Positions 18,806 through 27,944 of a stretch of 64,000 nt of DNA are shown one piece after another. The notes beneath the pieces were generated by a model. The model did no database searches, was not told where the DNA came from, and saw nothing but the letters and a program-made list of their open reading frames with translations. How positions within the stretch are numbered: the first letter of the stretch is position 1; the number at the start of each line of letters is the position of its first letter. A program made the position numbers and the translations under genes. Origin of the DNA: Zooshikella sp050749885 (GTDB lineage: Bacteria > Pseudomonadota > Gammaproteobacteria > Pseudomonadales > Zooshikellaceae); contig NZ_JBOIUB010000001.1 in NCBI RefSeq assembly GCF_050749885.1, positions 372,001 to 436,000 on the forward strand. The letters run 5' to 3'.

Positions 18806-19609
18806 TTAATGAGCTTTTTTTAGAGGTAATTTTAAATATTTTATAATAATGTCATCGATAATTTGTTGCTTGTGTAACTCTTTAATTGTTTGATCTATTT
18901 TGTTGGTTAGCTCTGGATACTTTTTAACGATACGATCTTGTATCCCAATAAATATATCCCTATCGGTGATTTCCTTTATAAGAAGTACTTGATTCTGTTT
19001 TTTCATTTCTTTGGCTTGATAGATAAAAGCAATATCTTCAGCAATAACGCAGTCTACTCTATCACTTGATAGAAGATCAACAAGTTGGCTTACATAGTTA
19101 ACCGATCTGACATCAATGAAACTTGTCGTTGAAAACTCTGGAGAGGTTAAAATTGAAGCATTCAAAAAACCTGCTCGTTGACATACCTTTTGATAGGGTA
19201 GTTGTTGCCTGAAAATTTCTTTTTTCTTTGGATTAATGAAAAGAGAGAGTGTAGTGCTGTAAAGCGTTTCCGAAAACCACATGGTATGTGATAATGTTTC
19301 GGTAATATGGGGTGTAGTAGTGATAACGCCATCCAGCTTTTCATTTTTTATTAAATACTCAATTCTTGAACTTGGTTCTAATTCAATAGAAAGTTGGATA
19401 TCTGATAATTTCATTATCTTATATGCAATATCAATATCAATTCCTGACAAGTTTCCATTTTTATCTAAAAAGCTGTAAGGGGGGAAGTTTTGTGATGCAG
19501 CTAAAAATAATGGTGTACTTGCCCACGTATTAACAGACATCATATAAATTGAAAATGATGTTATAAGCGGCTTGAATATTGACTTATTTACTTCTTTTAT
19601 GTAGAGCAT
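18806..19609 (-). CDS. family 3 periplasmic solute-binding protein, orphan
   Basis: This is a 267-residue member of the SBP_bac_3 group. An N-terminal signal sequence (FSIYMMSVNTWAST) precedes the fold-defining start FLAASQNFPPYSFLDKNG and SGIDIDIAYKIMK. Later YLIKNEKLDGVITTTPH and VDCVIAEDIAFIYQ fit the hinge and ligand-pocket regions. It reads toward the PstS-like gene and ends 55 bp from it, and no permease or ATPase gene is linked. The ligand is unknown; an amino acid or other small polar compound would fit the family. Confidence 0.82.
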   Translation of the reverse strand: MLYIKEVNKSIFKPLITSFSIYMMSVNTWASTPLFLAASQNFPPYSFLDKNGNLSGIDIDIAYKIMKLSDIQLSIELEPSSRIEYLIKNEKLDGVITTTPHITETLSHTMWFSETLYSTTLSLFINPKKKEIFRQQLPYQKVCQRAGFLNASILTSPEFSTTSFIDVRSVNYVSQLVDLLSSDRVDCVIAEDIAFIYQAKEMKKQNQVLLIKEITDRDIFIGIQDRIVKKYPELTNKIDQTIKELHKQQIIDDIIIKYLKLPLKKAH

Positions 19610-20060
19610 ATATATCTAAATAAGTGAATGCTGCTTGAAGTATGGTATTAATTTTTATTTAAATCCAGAAACTGATCTATCAACTAGCCTGTAGATTGCA
19701 GGTGTTCATGGGTGATGCATGTTGTTAAGAGCATATAGCTCTCTCTGTAACCCCATATTTTGCTATACCTCAAACATGAAATGTTATATGGGACTGCCCT
19801 GCACCCTAACGTTTAAATATTGAATATTCTGAATTGTTTGACCACACTTTACTATCATTCTAAATGCAACTTGAATGACCCTTTGGACTAACCTAAAACG
19901 AGTATTCATAGGTTGTTCTAGGTGAAATGTAGAGTCTATTCTGATCATGTATCGACGAATATGTCATAATTCTGACTCTAGTTGTCAGTCGCTAGGGAAA
20001 TAGTTTTTACAATTAGGTAACCATTTTTTAGGACGAATAACCTTTTCAAGGAAGAATAAA
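19610..20060. other. divergent intergenic region
   Basis: About 450 bp with no gene. CCCATAT (19753-19759) and ATATGGG (near 19785-19791) are inverted around a loop containing TTTTGCTATACC, and a loosely similar TTTTGCTATGCC stretch occurs near 50868; the match is short and may be chance. Promoters for the divergent binding-protein and M14 peptidase genes should lie here. Confidence 0.45.
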
Positions 20061-22259
20061 ATGTTTAAATCAACTAACAAACGTATATGGTGTTTATTGC
20101 CTTTATCATGGCTATTAATAGAGGGGAGTCTGGCGAAAGAACCTTCAATTTTAAACCATGATAATGATGTTGTTATTGAGCATCAGGAAACTATTTATAA
20201 AGTTTATTTTCCTAGTGAATCACTGGCCAGACAAGCTGCGATTAGCTTTCATGGACAATTATTGGAAACTGACTATACGTCAGGTTATATGATTATGGAA
20301 TTAACGGATGAGGACAAACTAAAGCTAAAGGTTTATGGATTTACTTTTGAATCCGCTGAGCAGTGGATAAAGGAGCGTGATCGTAAGTTAAAAGCGATAC
20401 GCCAGCAAATAAAACAAAGAGCGATACTTTCTGAGCGTGGTGAACGACGTGCTTTAATGGCGGGTATCCCTGGTTATCCGTGTTATCAAACCGTTGAAGA
20501 GACATTTCAGGCAGCACTTACATTTACCCAGAATTACCCGGCGCTGGCTGAATGGTTAGATGTAGGTAACTCCTGGGAAAAAGAGGCAGGTAAAGGAGGT
20601 CATGATATTAAAGTATTAAAATTAACGAATAAAAATATCGCAGGCCCTAAACCGATTCTTTTTGCCAATAGTGCTATACATGCTCGGGAATATACAACAG
20701 CTCCCTTAAGTATGGCCTTTGCGCGATATTTATTGGAAGGGTATGGTGAAGATGCTGATGCTACCTGGATACTGGATAATCATGAAGTTCATCTAATGTT
20801 AATGACGAATCCTGATGGCCGTAAAAAAGCAGAGTCAGGAAATTATTGGCGGAAAAATACCAATCAAAATTATTGTGGAGCAACCAGTAGTAATCGGGGG
20901 GCAGACTTAAATAGAAACTTCAGTTTTAGCTGGAATACCGTGAGTGGTGGTTCGAGTGGTAATCAATGCAGTGAAACCTATCGTGGCTCAGCCCCAGCAT
21001 CTGAACCGGAAATAAAAGCGATTGAACATTATGTACGTAACTTATTTCCTGATCGGCGTGGTCCCAATGACGATGATGCCGCTCCGTTAGATACTATGGG
21101 CTTACATTTAGATATTCATAGTTACAGCGAACTGGTACTTTGGCCATGGGGCACAACAAATAAAGCGGCTCCAAATGGCAAGCAGTTGCAAACACTGGGG
21201 AGAAAATTTGCTTTTTTTAATGGGTATATGCCTCAACAGTCAATAGGTCTGTATCCAACGGATGGTACCAGTGATGGCGTAAGTTATGGTGAACTGGGAG
21301 TACCTGCCTATACCTTTGAGCTTGGTACACAGTTTTTTCAATCCTGCTCAACATTTGAAAATAAAATATTACCCGATAACTTATCGGCATTAATCTATGC
21401 AGCAAAAGTTGTACGTGCTCCCTATATGATTCCTTCTGGACCTGACGTTACTGCTTTAACGTTAAATAATAAAAAAGGCATTGCTCAAGGGGTGCCTGTT
21501 ACACTTTCCGCTAGTGTGACTGACACACGTTTTAGTACGCGAAATGGCAGTGAGTCAACACAGACTATTATGGCCGCGGAGTACTATATTGATGTTCCTC
21601 CATGGAAAAAAGGGGCAATAGCTATTCCGTTACAGGCAGTCGATGGTCGTTTTGATGAAAAGACAGAAGCGATTTCTGGCTTAGTGGACACCAGTGAATT
21701 ACCTGTTGGTAAGCATATGTTGTATGTACGCAGTCAGGATGCGGATGGTCATTGGGGGGCAGTATCAGCAATTTTTTTACCGGTAACGGATGGTCCTGAT
21801 ATTAATTATTGCCAAGCTGAAAGTATTAACAGTAGTGATGAATGGATAGGCAAAATACACGTTGGTCAGTTTAGTCATACCTCCGGTGCATCACAGTATA
21901 GTGATTTTACCGAGGCAAAAACGGGTAAAACGATACCGCTTACCCTAGGGGCAAATAATGTTACGTTAACACCAGATTTTGCAGGGCGTGCTTATGGAGA
22001 ATACTGGAAAATATGGATTGATTTTAATCGAGATGGCGACTTTGAGGATAGTGGTGAAATGGTTTTTGATCCTGGTACTAGTTCAACAAGCACACAACGG
22101 GGAGTGATTACGATTGGAAGTCACATGATACCTCACAAGCCGTCTAATACTAAAACGCGTATGAGAGTGATCATGCGTTATAAAGATGCACCAAGTCCTT
22201 GTGGTCGATTTACCTATGGTGAAGTTGAAGACTATACCGTAGAAATTCCTTCAAATTAA
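20061..22259 (+). CDS. secreted M14-family zinc carboxypeptidase with C-terminal GEVED domain
   Basis: This exoenzyme of 732 residues should trim C-terminal amino acids from peptides outside the cell. A signal peptide and a propeptide (about residues 25-135) precede the M14 catalytic domain. The zinc motif HxxE is in AIHAREYTTAP near residue 207, with the third ligand His in LDIHSYSELVLWPWG near 355 and the general-base Glu in YTFELGTQFF near 418. After a Big/Fn3-like spacer, residues ~590-732 form a GEVED domain, ending with FTYGEVEDYTVEIP, as in secreted proteases of marine bacteria. All key residues are present. It is monocistronic. Confidence 0.93.
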   Translation: MFKSTNKRIWCLLPLSWLLIEGSLAKEPSILNHDNDVVIEHQETIYKVYFPSESLARQAAISFHGQLLETDYTSGYMIMELTDEDKLKLKVYGFTFESAEQWIKERDRKLKAIRQQIKQRAILSERGERRALMAGIPGYPCYQTVEETFQAALTFTQNYPALAEWLDVGNSWEKEAGKGGHDIKVLKLTNKNIAGPKPILFANSAIHAREYTTAPLSMAFARYLLEGYGEDADATWILDNHEVHLMLMTNPDGRKKAESGNYWRKNTNQNYCGATSSNRGADLNRNFSFSWNTVSGGSSGNQCSETYRGSAPASEPEIKAIEHYVRNLFPDRRGPNDDDAAPLDTMGLHLDIHSYSELVLWPWGTTNKAAPNGKQLQTLGRKFAFFNGYMPQQSIGLYPTDGTSDGVSYGELGVPAYTFELGTQFFQSCSTFENKILPDNLSALIYAAKVVRAPYMIPSGPDVTALTLNNKKGIAQGVPVTLSASVTDTRFSTRNGSESTQTIMAAEYYIDVPPWKKGAIAIPLQAVDGRFDEKTEAISGLVDTSELPVGKHMLYVRSQDADGHWGAVSAIFLPVTDGPDINYCQAESINSSDEWIGKIHVGQFSHTSGASQYSDFTEAKTGKTIPLTLGANNVTLTPDFAGRAYGEYWKIWIDFNRDGDFEDSGEMVFDPGTSSTSTQRGVITIGSHMIPHKPSNTKTRMRVIMRYKDAPSPCGRFTYGEVEDYTVEIPSN

Positions 22260-22283
22260 TATTGCGACGACGTTTAGTCGCTG

Positions 22284-22343
22284 GTACCCATAGCAGAGTA
22301 AGCAACAAAGAGTAAACGGCAAAAAGTTACTTGCTATGGGTAC
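22284..22343. terminator. long-looped inverted repeat between convergent genes
   Basis: GTACCCATAGCA (22284-22295) and TGCTATGGGTAC (22332-22343) are perfect 12-bp arms; the inner bases AGTAA/TTACT extend the pairing with one bulge. It lies between the stops of the M14 peptidase and chemoreceptor genes, fitting a bidirectional transcription stop, although no strong T-run follows. A small inverted-repeat element is the alternative. Confidence 0.45.
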
Positions 22344-22448
22344 AACTATTTTCAAGTGAAATATATCAATACCCCATACAAAAGGTTTTTTGGGTTAGCC
22401 TGATAGGATAAGGCTAGCGTGAATTAAAATAATGAGAAACGGCGTTGA

Positions 22449-23990
22449 TTAACCAAATGCCTTAGTTAACATAGATAGCTTGTTTGTTTTTTCTTCTAAT
22501 GCATGTGCTTCTTTTTGTACAATAGTGGCTTGATCTAAATTACTTTGGGATGCATGACTTATTTTATTGATATTTTGGCTGATTTCCTGGGATACCACAC
22601 TTTGCTCTTCTGCTGCCGTTGAAATTTGTGTTGTGAGTTCAGTGATATCCGTTATGAGTTGATAAATAGAGTGCACTCGTTCCTGCGTATTGACCGCATC
22701 TTCGACACAATGTTGAGCGTTTTCTTTTTCACTGTTCATTTTGGTTGCCCATGAAAGCAGAGTGTCCTGAATATCCTGTATTGAGCTTTGAATTTGCTCT
22801 GTGGCACTTTGGGTTCGTTGTGATAATGCTCTAACTTCTTCTGCAACCACGGCAAATCCACGACCTTGTTCTCCAGCTCTGGCGGCTTCAATAGCCGCAT
22901 TGAGCGCGAGTAAATTGGTTTGATCTGCAATACCTTGGATTTCAGACATTATATGACTGACTTTTTCTGCTTTACTCGCAAGTTCCTTACTGGCATCGGC
23001 AGAGGATTCTACTTCTTGTGCCAGTTGGTTAATCAACTTTGCTGTTTTGGCCATTGCATGATTGGTTTGATCACAATCATCATGAGCTTGATGTGTTTTT
23101 TCGGATGTTTGCTCGGTATTCTTAGCGACTTCGCTGATGGTTGCCGCCATTTGGTCCGTCGCTGTAGCGAGTTGATGTAACTCTTTGGTTTCAGTTTCAG
23201 AGCCTTCCTGTGCTGATTGTGCTGCAGATAATAGTGACTCAACCACCTCTCGCATAGCGTGCATACTGTCTTGTACCCGACCAAGGATCGTTTTAACTTT
23301 GCCTTCAAGGAGTTTTAAATGAAAATCAGCAATAGCGTGAGGTTTATTTCCAGAAAAGACAAAACGGGAAATGCTATCATACTGTTGCTGTTTTTCGTAT
23401 AAAAAGGCAGGCGTCGCAAATAACTCATGTTTAAAGATAATAAAGGGGAGGATAAGGGAAATGCACACTTGTACCCACGGTAGTGAAAAATTATAGGTAA
23501 TAACCCCTGTTACTAACCAACAGGTAGCCAGCAAAGCATACTTTATCTGTGGTATGTTGTGCCAGGCGGATAGCGTTGAGCCGTGGTTTAACTTGTTATA
23601 CAGTTTTTCAGCGGTAGCAACATGTTGTGCTTTAGGTTGACTACGTACAGATTGATAGCCTATGAGTTGGTTATCTTCATAAATGGGGGTGACAAATGCA
23701 TCAACCCAATAATAGCGCCCATCTTTACAACGGTTTTTAACTAAGCCTCGCCAGGGTTTTTCAGCTTTTAGTTTTTCCCACAGATCTTTAAAGGCAGCTT
23801 TAGGCATGTCAGGATGACGAACAACATTGTGTGGTTTTCCTACCAGTTCTTCCAAACTGTATCCAGATACACGACAAAAGTTCTTATTGGCATAAGTTAT
23901 TTTTCCCCGAGTATCTGTCGTTGATACAAGCTCTTCTGATGAGTCGAAGGTGACCTCTTCGTCAATAGTAAATGATGACTTTTGGTTCAT
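22449..23990 (-). CDS. Aer-type PAS-domain methyl-accepting chemotaxis protein
   Basis: This chemoreceptor of 513 residues carries an N-terminal PAS domain (about 1-120: TDTRGKITYANKNFCRVSGY, WRGLVKNRCKDGRYYWVDAF), as in the redox and aerotaxis sensor Aer. Two hydrophobic stretches (about 150-190) form a membrane hairpin with almost no periplasmic loop. The signalling domain follows with an intact tip (AIEAARAGEQGRGFAVVA). Family members bind FAD in the PAS domain and sense cellular energy state; FAD binding here is inferred. The gene faces the M14 peptidase gene and diverges from the S8-like gene, with two small hairpins (24014-24029, 24040-24059) in the shared promoter region. Confidence 0.93.
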   Translation of the reverse strand: MNQKSSFTIDEEVTFDSSEELVSTTDTRGKITYANKNFCRVSGYSLEELVGKPHNVVRHPDMPKAAFKDLWEKLKAEKPWRGLVKNRCKDGRYYWVDAFVTPIYEDNQLIGYQSVRSQPKAQHVATAEKLYNKLNHGSTLSAWHNIPQIKYALLATCWLVTGVITYNFSLPWVQVCISLILPFIIFKHELFATPAFLYEKQQQYDSISRFVFSGNKPHAIADFHLKLLEGKVKTILGRVQDSMHAMREVVESLLSAAQSAQEGSETETKELHQLATATDQMAATISEVAKNTEQTSEKTHQAHDDCDQTNHAMAKTAKLINQLAQEVESSADASKELASKAEKVSHIMSEIQGIADQTNLLALNAAIEAARAGEQGRGFAVVAEEVRALSQRTQSATEQIQSSIQDIQDTLLSWATKMNSEKENAQHCVEDAVNTQERVHSIYQLITDITELTTQISTAAEEQSVVSQEISQNINKISHASQSNLDQATIVQKEAHALEEKTNKLSMLTKAFG

Positions 23991-24186
23991 TTTGTTTTAT
24001 TCCTTGACACGATACCCTTCAGTCAGGGTGCACTTTTAGCTTCCTTGTTATAAAGGAAGTTAGCAGGTATAACTCAATGTTGCTAAATACAAGCTGACGT
24101 TGTAAGGGTTAATATTTTATTAACTTAAGCTAATGGATCGGCATTGTGTTATGAAATCGACCAGTCAATCATTACTAGGGAATCAA

Positions 24187-25539
24187 ATGGATTACGGGCT
24201 AAAAAAGCTTAAGCGTATTTTTAAGTTAAATAGCGTTGTTATTGGGTTGCTTGTTTTTTGCATGTCACTAGCGGTGCGTGCAGATATTCATCAAGTGGAT
24301 GAGATAAAACAAGCGATTTCGCAGGTAAAGACTATTGTTCATTGGCCAGGAGATGATGAAGTTTCGCCATTAGTTTCAGCTTATGAACAGGCAGATTTTG
24401 ATCAATATAACGAACAGGAGAAAGCCGAGTATTTGTTGAAAAAGCTCAGTATGCATCAATGGGGTAATAAGATAACTGAGTTTATCAATATGGTTGAATT
24501 ACTGTTTTCTTTTGAGTCAAATGAATACCAGACAGCAAATCGGCCTGTGTTTCAAGAAGCGTTACACACGTTGACGCAATTTAGAAAGTCAATCAATGAC
24601 TTGGTGACTCAATACCATCCAGGTCTTGATCTTGAATTTCAGCAATTGGCTAAACACTATCAAGGTAACGGGATTGTCATAGCGGTCATTGATGTGTTTG
24701 AGCCTACTCTGCTGGAACGGCAAAGAGCTCATTACCCTCTGGCACACATTGAAACGCTACAGTCTTTTGGTAACCCTGTTGCGTTGAACCATGGAAATAG
24801 CGTTATTGATATTATCTTAACCATTGCCCCTCAAGCTCAGGTTGTTCCTATCAGTGCAGAAGCCAAAACATATAATCAGGCAATGGCGTATTTATTAACA
24901 AGAGATGATGTATTGATTGTTAATATGAGTCGTGGTTTTGCTGAAAAAGAGGGGGAGTTAGATACCGAGTTTGCTGGATTACTCAAAAAAGCACTGATGA
25001 GTAAAATTGTTATTAAATCTTTGGGCAATACGGGGACAGATCTTGACGGAAACATAACACCTTTGCGACAACGCTTAGGTTTATCTGATACGGGTAATTT
25101 ATTTGCCTATGATTTGCCACTGATTAAAACGTTTACAGCTTTAATTGAACATGAAAATTATGCTAATAATTTATTATTTGCGATTAATTTGAACACATTT
25201 GCTGACGATATTGCGTTATCGGCGACAATACCGGGTCAAAATCCAATGGTCGCTAACCAAAGTTTTGGTATTCCGGCGGAAGCTGTGTATACATGGGCTA
25301 CAGATAACTATGAATCAGGTAGCTCATTTGCAGCACCACAACTGACAGCCATTACAGCCTTACTATTACAGGCTTATCAACAGTCGACGGGTCAGTCGTC
25401 ACAAAGTGTGGGGCACATTGTGGATATCCTTAAACAGAGTGCTCGTATCTCAGTACTTGATAGCACTCAAACAGGTATAGGTTTAGTCAATGGTGATAAA
25501 GCGCTGTCTTTTTTAGTATATGATCCTGCCGCTATGTAA
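24187..25539 (+). CDS. divergent S8-family (subtilisin-like) serine peptidase
   Basis: This is a secreted protein of about 450 residues. I use the ATG at 24187, which has AGGGA five nt upstream; the ATG at 24133 has no ribosome-binding site and would put 18 extra residues before the signal peptide (SVVIGLLVFCMSLAVRA). Residues 20-150 look like a prodomain. The S8 triad can be traced: Asp in IVIAVIDVFEP (~168), His in NHGNSVIDII (~201), Ser in ESGSSFAAPQLTAI (~379). The usual motifs DTG, HGTHVAG and GTSMAAP are all altered, so activity is probable but not certain. No insertion of repeats or C-terminal domain is seen. Confidence 0.78.
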   Translation: MDYGLKKLKRIFKLNSVVIGLLVFCMSLAVRADIHQVDEIKQAISQVKTIVHWPGDDEVSPLVSAYEQADFDQYNEQEKAEYLLKKLSMHQWGNKITEFINMVELLFSFESNEYQTANRPVFQEALHTLTQFRKSINDLVTQYHPGLDLEFQQLAKHYQGNGIVIAVIDVFEPTLLERQRAHYPLAHIETLQSFGNPVALNHGNSVIDIILTIAPQAQVVPISAEAKTYNQAMAYLLTRDDVLIVNMSRGFAEKEGELDTEFAGLLKKALMSKIVIKSLGNTGTDLDGNITPLRQRLGLSDTGNLFAYDLPLIKTFTALIEHENYANNLLFAINLNTFADDIALSATIPGQNPMVANQSFGIPAEAVYTWATDNYESGSSFAAPQLTAITALLLQAYQQSTGQSSQSVGHIVDILKQSARISVLDSTQTGIGLVNGDKALSFLVYDPAAM

Positions 25540-25898
25540 TCTATACCCATAATAACGCAGGTAGACGTTAAAACAATTAACACGGTGCTTTCTGCGTTTA
25601 GTCAATAGGACACTCAAATAGGTTTGAATGACCTATTTGAGTGTTCGCTTGCGGCTATAAAATGCTGTAATAAGTAAGACGTTCCTAATTAACTATTAAA
25701 TCTTTACTTTTGAGTGCAGATGCCATCTACTAAGCACTGAAAACTAGGCGTATTTAATCGTGTAAAATATACCTTTTTAGTAGCGATTTAATGGTGTAAG
25801 TCTATTTATAAGCTTATTTTTAAGCTGTTTTAATGATGATGTTGACAATAATAAGGAGTGTTATAAAGGAATAAAAAAGCCATATGCAAGGAGGCATT
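25540..25898. other. intergenic region with a strong hairpin
   Basis: No gene in about 360 bp. It contains the perfect 14-bp hairpin at 25610-25644 (listed separately) and, around it, ACGCAG (25554-25559) and CTGCGT (25592-25597) in inverse order. The promoter of the methyltransferase gene should lie in the second half. Confidence 0.5.
25610..25644. terminator. perfect 14-bp hairpin downstream of the S8-like gene
   Basis: ACACTCAAATAGGT and ACCTATTTGAGTGT pair perfectly around a 7-nt loop. It lies about 70 bp after the stop codon. No T-run follows (TCGCTTGCGG), so Rho-independent termination would be atypical; an RNA-stabilising or REP-like role is the alternative. Confidence 0.5.
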
Positions 25899-26603
25899 AT
25901 GCCAATATTATCGGACAATACCGCTTACTATCAAAGTAATATTGGTCATGAGATTATGAATACTCATAATTTTGATGATCATATCATCCGTTATCTCGCC
26001 CATGAGCAAGCATTTATTTCAGGTATTCTAGCGAATCAGACGTATTCAACACTGATTGAAATTGGCTGTGATAAGGTACGCTCATTTGAAACAGCCGCTA
26101 TGAATAATGTGAAGTATATTGGTATTGATGTCAGGACAAAGCTAGCAGAACAGTCAAGGCATTATTTTTCACAGTGTCAAGCATCAAAAGCATTTTTTTT
26201 ACATGGAAGCCTTGCAGACATTGACCATATTTTAAGTGATAAAATAAATCAGTCGGAACGTGTATTGTGTCTTTTTCCTTTTAACCTTATTGGTAATGTT
26301 GCGAATATTTCAAAAATTTTAAGAAAGTACTATTCAACGGGTATGGATATTGTGATTTCTTCTTTTCAAATAGGAGAACCTGCAAATTCAATAAGGCGAG
26401 CCTATTATCAGAAGTGTGGCCTTGATATCGCCCATGAAGTTGATGATGATAATCACTATACGTTTTGTTGCAATGATTTTCAATCTAGCTCTTATTCTTG
26501 TGATTATATTCTTGCAATGGCTGATCAGGTAGGTTTTTCAGTGGCTAAAACATTTAGTACCAAAGTGTTTTATTTGTTTCATATGGTAAGGTTATTACAA
26601 TGA
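25899..26603 (+). CDS. SAM-dependent methyltransferase-like protein
   Basis: This is a protein of about 234 residues with a Rossmann methyltransferase pattern: TLIEIGCDKVRSFE (motif I, with IGCD in place of the usual GxGxG), VKYIGIDVRTKLAE (motif II acidic residue) and RVLCLFPFNLIGNVANISKIL (motif IV region, FPFN). It loosely resembles the family that methylates amino-acid or small-molecule substrates. The ATG at 25899 is chosen because AAGGAGG lies just upstream; the ATG at 25884 would overlap that site. Its stop overlaps the start of the EamA exporter gene by 4 nt, so the two are translated together. Confidence 0.7.
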   Translation: MPILSDNTAYYQSNIGHEIMNTHNFDDHIIRYLAHEQAFISGILANQTYSTLIEIGCDKVRSFETAAMNNVKYIGIDVRTKLAEQSRHYFSQCQASKAFFLHGSLADIDHILSDKINQSERVLCLFPFNLIGNVANISKILRKYYSTGMDIVISSFQIGEPANSIRRAYYQKCGLDIAHEVDDDNHYTFCCNDFQSSSYSCDYILAMADQVGFSVAKTFSTKVFYLFHMVRLLQ

Positions 26604-27508
26604 ATGTTTCGGGGGTTAAATTAGCGATAACTTTCGCTTTATTATGTGTGCTTGCCTGGAGTTTAATACCTGTTGTTGCGAAAATAGGACAGCATTCACT
26701 TGATGTTTTTCAGTTTCTATTTTGGTCCAATATTCTTTCATCCGTTGTTGTTTTAGCCTTTGTATGGCTGAAAAATAGAAAAATAATGGTTAGTGGGAGT
26801 AAACGCCAGTTTTTATGGTGTGCACCATTAGGATTTCTGGGGTGCTTTTTTTACTATTTATGTCTCTATTATGGATATGCATCCACAAATGGCGTTGAAG
26901 TGCTTGTGGTTCAATATACGTGGCCAATACTCATTACCGTCATTTCTCTGCTTTTTTTCAGTGAACGGCTGGGAGTTCTTGGGGTAGTTGGTTTAATTAT
27001 GGGCTTTTTATCTGTCGTCATTGTTGTCACCAAAGGTGATTTGACCGCAATTAAGGTGAGTAGCCCTTGGGTATTAATAGTCGTTTTTACTGGCGCATTG
27101 GGTTTTGCACTCTTTTCTGTATTATCAAAATACCAGAGCATAGATTCGTACACAGGCACTTTTTTCTTATTTTTTTGGGGCGCGGTATTTTCGTTATTGA
27201 CGCTATTTCAATGGAGTCAATTTTCATTTCCTACAGGTGAAGCCTGGCTGGTGATACTACTCAATGGTGCAATCATTAATGGGCTTTCTTATATATTATG
27301 GTTAACCGCCCTGGCAAAAGCAGATGCAGCAAAGATTGCGCCTATTGTGTTTTTGACTCCCATTCTTTCAACAACTTGGTTGGTCTTATTTTTTCAGGAA
27401 CCACTTCTTATAAGTTATATAGTTGCAATAACTTTTTCTATTATTTCTGGCTTTTTAGTCATGCGATCAATGACTCATCAAAAAGTTGAAGTCAGGATTG
27501 AGCACTAG
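26600..27508 (+). CDS. EamA/DMT-superfamily small-molecule exporter
   Basis: This is an inner-membrane protein of 302 residues with ten hydrophobic helices in two EamA repeats, e.g. FALLCVLAWSLIPVVAKIG in the first and VVFTGALGFALFSVLSKYQS in the second. The mid-protein VLVVQYTWPILITVISLLFF (helix 4) is typical. DMT-family exporters move amino acids or other metabolites out of the cell. The 4-nt overlap with the methyltransferase gene suggests a link in substrate, which is inference. A terminator follows. Confidence 0.87.
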   Translation: MNVSGVKLAITFALLCVLAWSLIPVVAKIGQHSLDVFQFLFWSNILSSVVVLAFVWLKNRKIMVSGSKRQFLWCAPLGFLGCFFYYLCLYYGYASTNGVEVLVVQYTWPILITVISLLFFSERLGVLGVVGLIMGFLSVVIVVTKGDLTAIKVSSPWVLIVVFTGALGFALFSVLSKYQSIDSYTGTFFLFFWGAVFSLLTLFQWSQFSFPTGEAWLVILLNGAIINGLSYILWLTALAKADAAKIAPIVFLTPILSTTWLVLFFQEPLLISYIVAITFSIISGFLVMRSMTHQKVEVRIEH

Positions 27509-27520
27509 GCCCTAGCTTTT

Positions 27521-27552
27521 GTTGCATCTTTATGATGCAACTTTCCTTCTTT
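27521..27552 (+). terminator. intrinsic terminator after the methyltransferase-exporter pair
   Basis: GTTGCATC (27521-27528) pairs with GATGCAAC (27534-27541) around a 5-nt loop, followed by a T/C-rich tail (TTTCCTTCTTTT). It sits 12 bp after the exporter stop. Confidence 0.65.
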
Positions 27553-27776
27553 TGCAGCATGACTGCTGCTATCTTAATGAAAATAAGCATGAGCATGTCA
27601 CGATAATTATGACAATAGAATGAAGACATAAAAAAGTCATATTAAGTATTATTCGCTTTTTGATTTTATGCTCTACACTAACTAACATCGTTATAGCAAA
27701 CAAGTATATCTAAAATTTCACTTGGTGGGTTTTACCTAAAATGGATTGTATTCAGGGATGTTCCCTATCAAGGTCA

Positions 27777-27802
27777 CCTCTAAAAAAGTGCATTTTTAGA
27801 GG
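27777..27802. promoter_or_regulatory. perfect 10-bp inverted repeat upstream of the T6SS operon
   Basis: CCTCTAAAAA (27777-27786) and TTTTTAGAGG (27793-27802) pair perfectly around AGTGCA. It lies about 145 bp upstream of the first T6SS gene. It could be an operator or an attenuator; a simple terminator is less likely since the upstream terminator already sits beyond the exporter. Confidence 0.4.
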
Positions 27803-27944
27803 CGATCTTAAGAATAATCAGTCAAGTTTTTTCGGATTGTAAGTATATATGGTTGCATTTTGACCTGTGACTCAATGTTAGATAACGATGAAACGTTGTC
27901 TACGATTGAAATAAATAAAGGAAAAAATCACGACGGAGTGTCTC

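Larger units (their letters stand above)
27509..27944. other. intergenic region upstream of the T6SS locus
   Basis: About 435 bp with no gene. It holds the terminator of the EamA operon (27521-27541) and, 140-170 bp before tssBC, the inverted repeat listed at 27777-27802. No sigma-54 element (TGGCAC-N5-TTGC) was found by eye. Confidence 0.5.

Noticed and set aside
19750..19790. Similarity between 19758 region and 50868 region (TTTTGCTATxCC)
   Set aside because: Only about a dozen shared bases; not enough to claim a repeat family.
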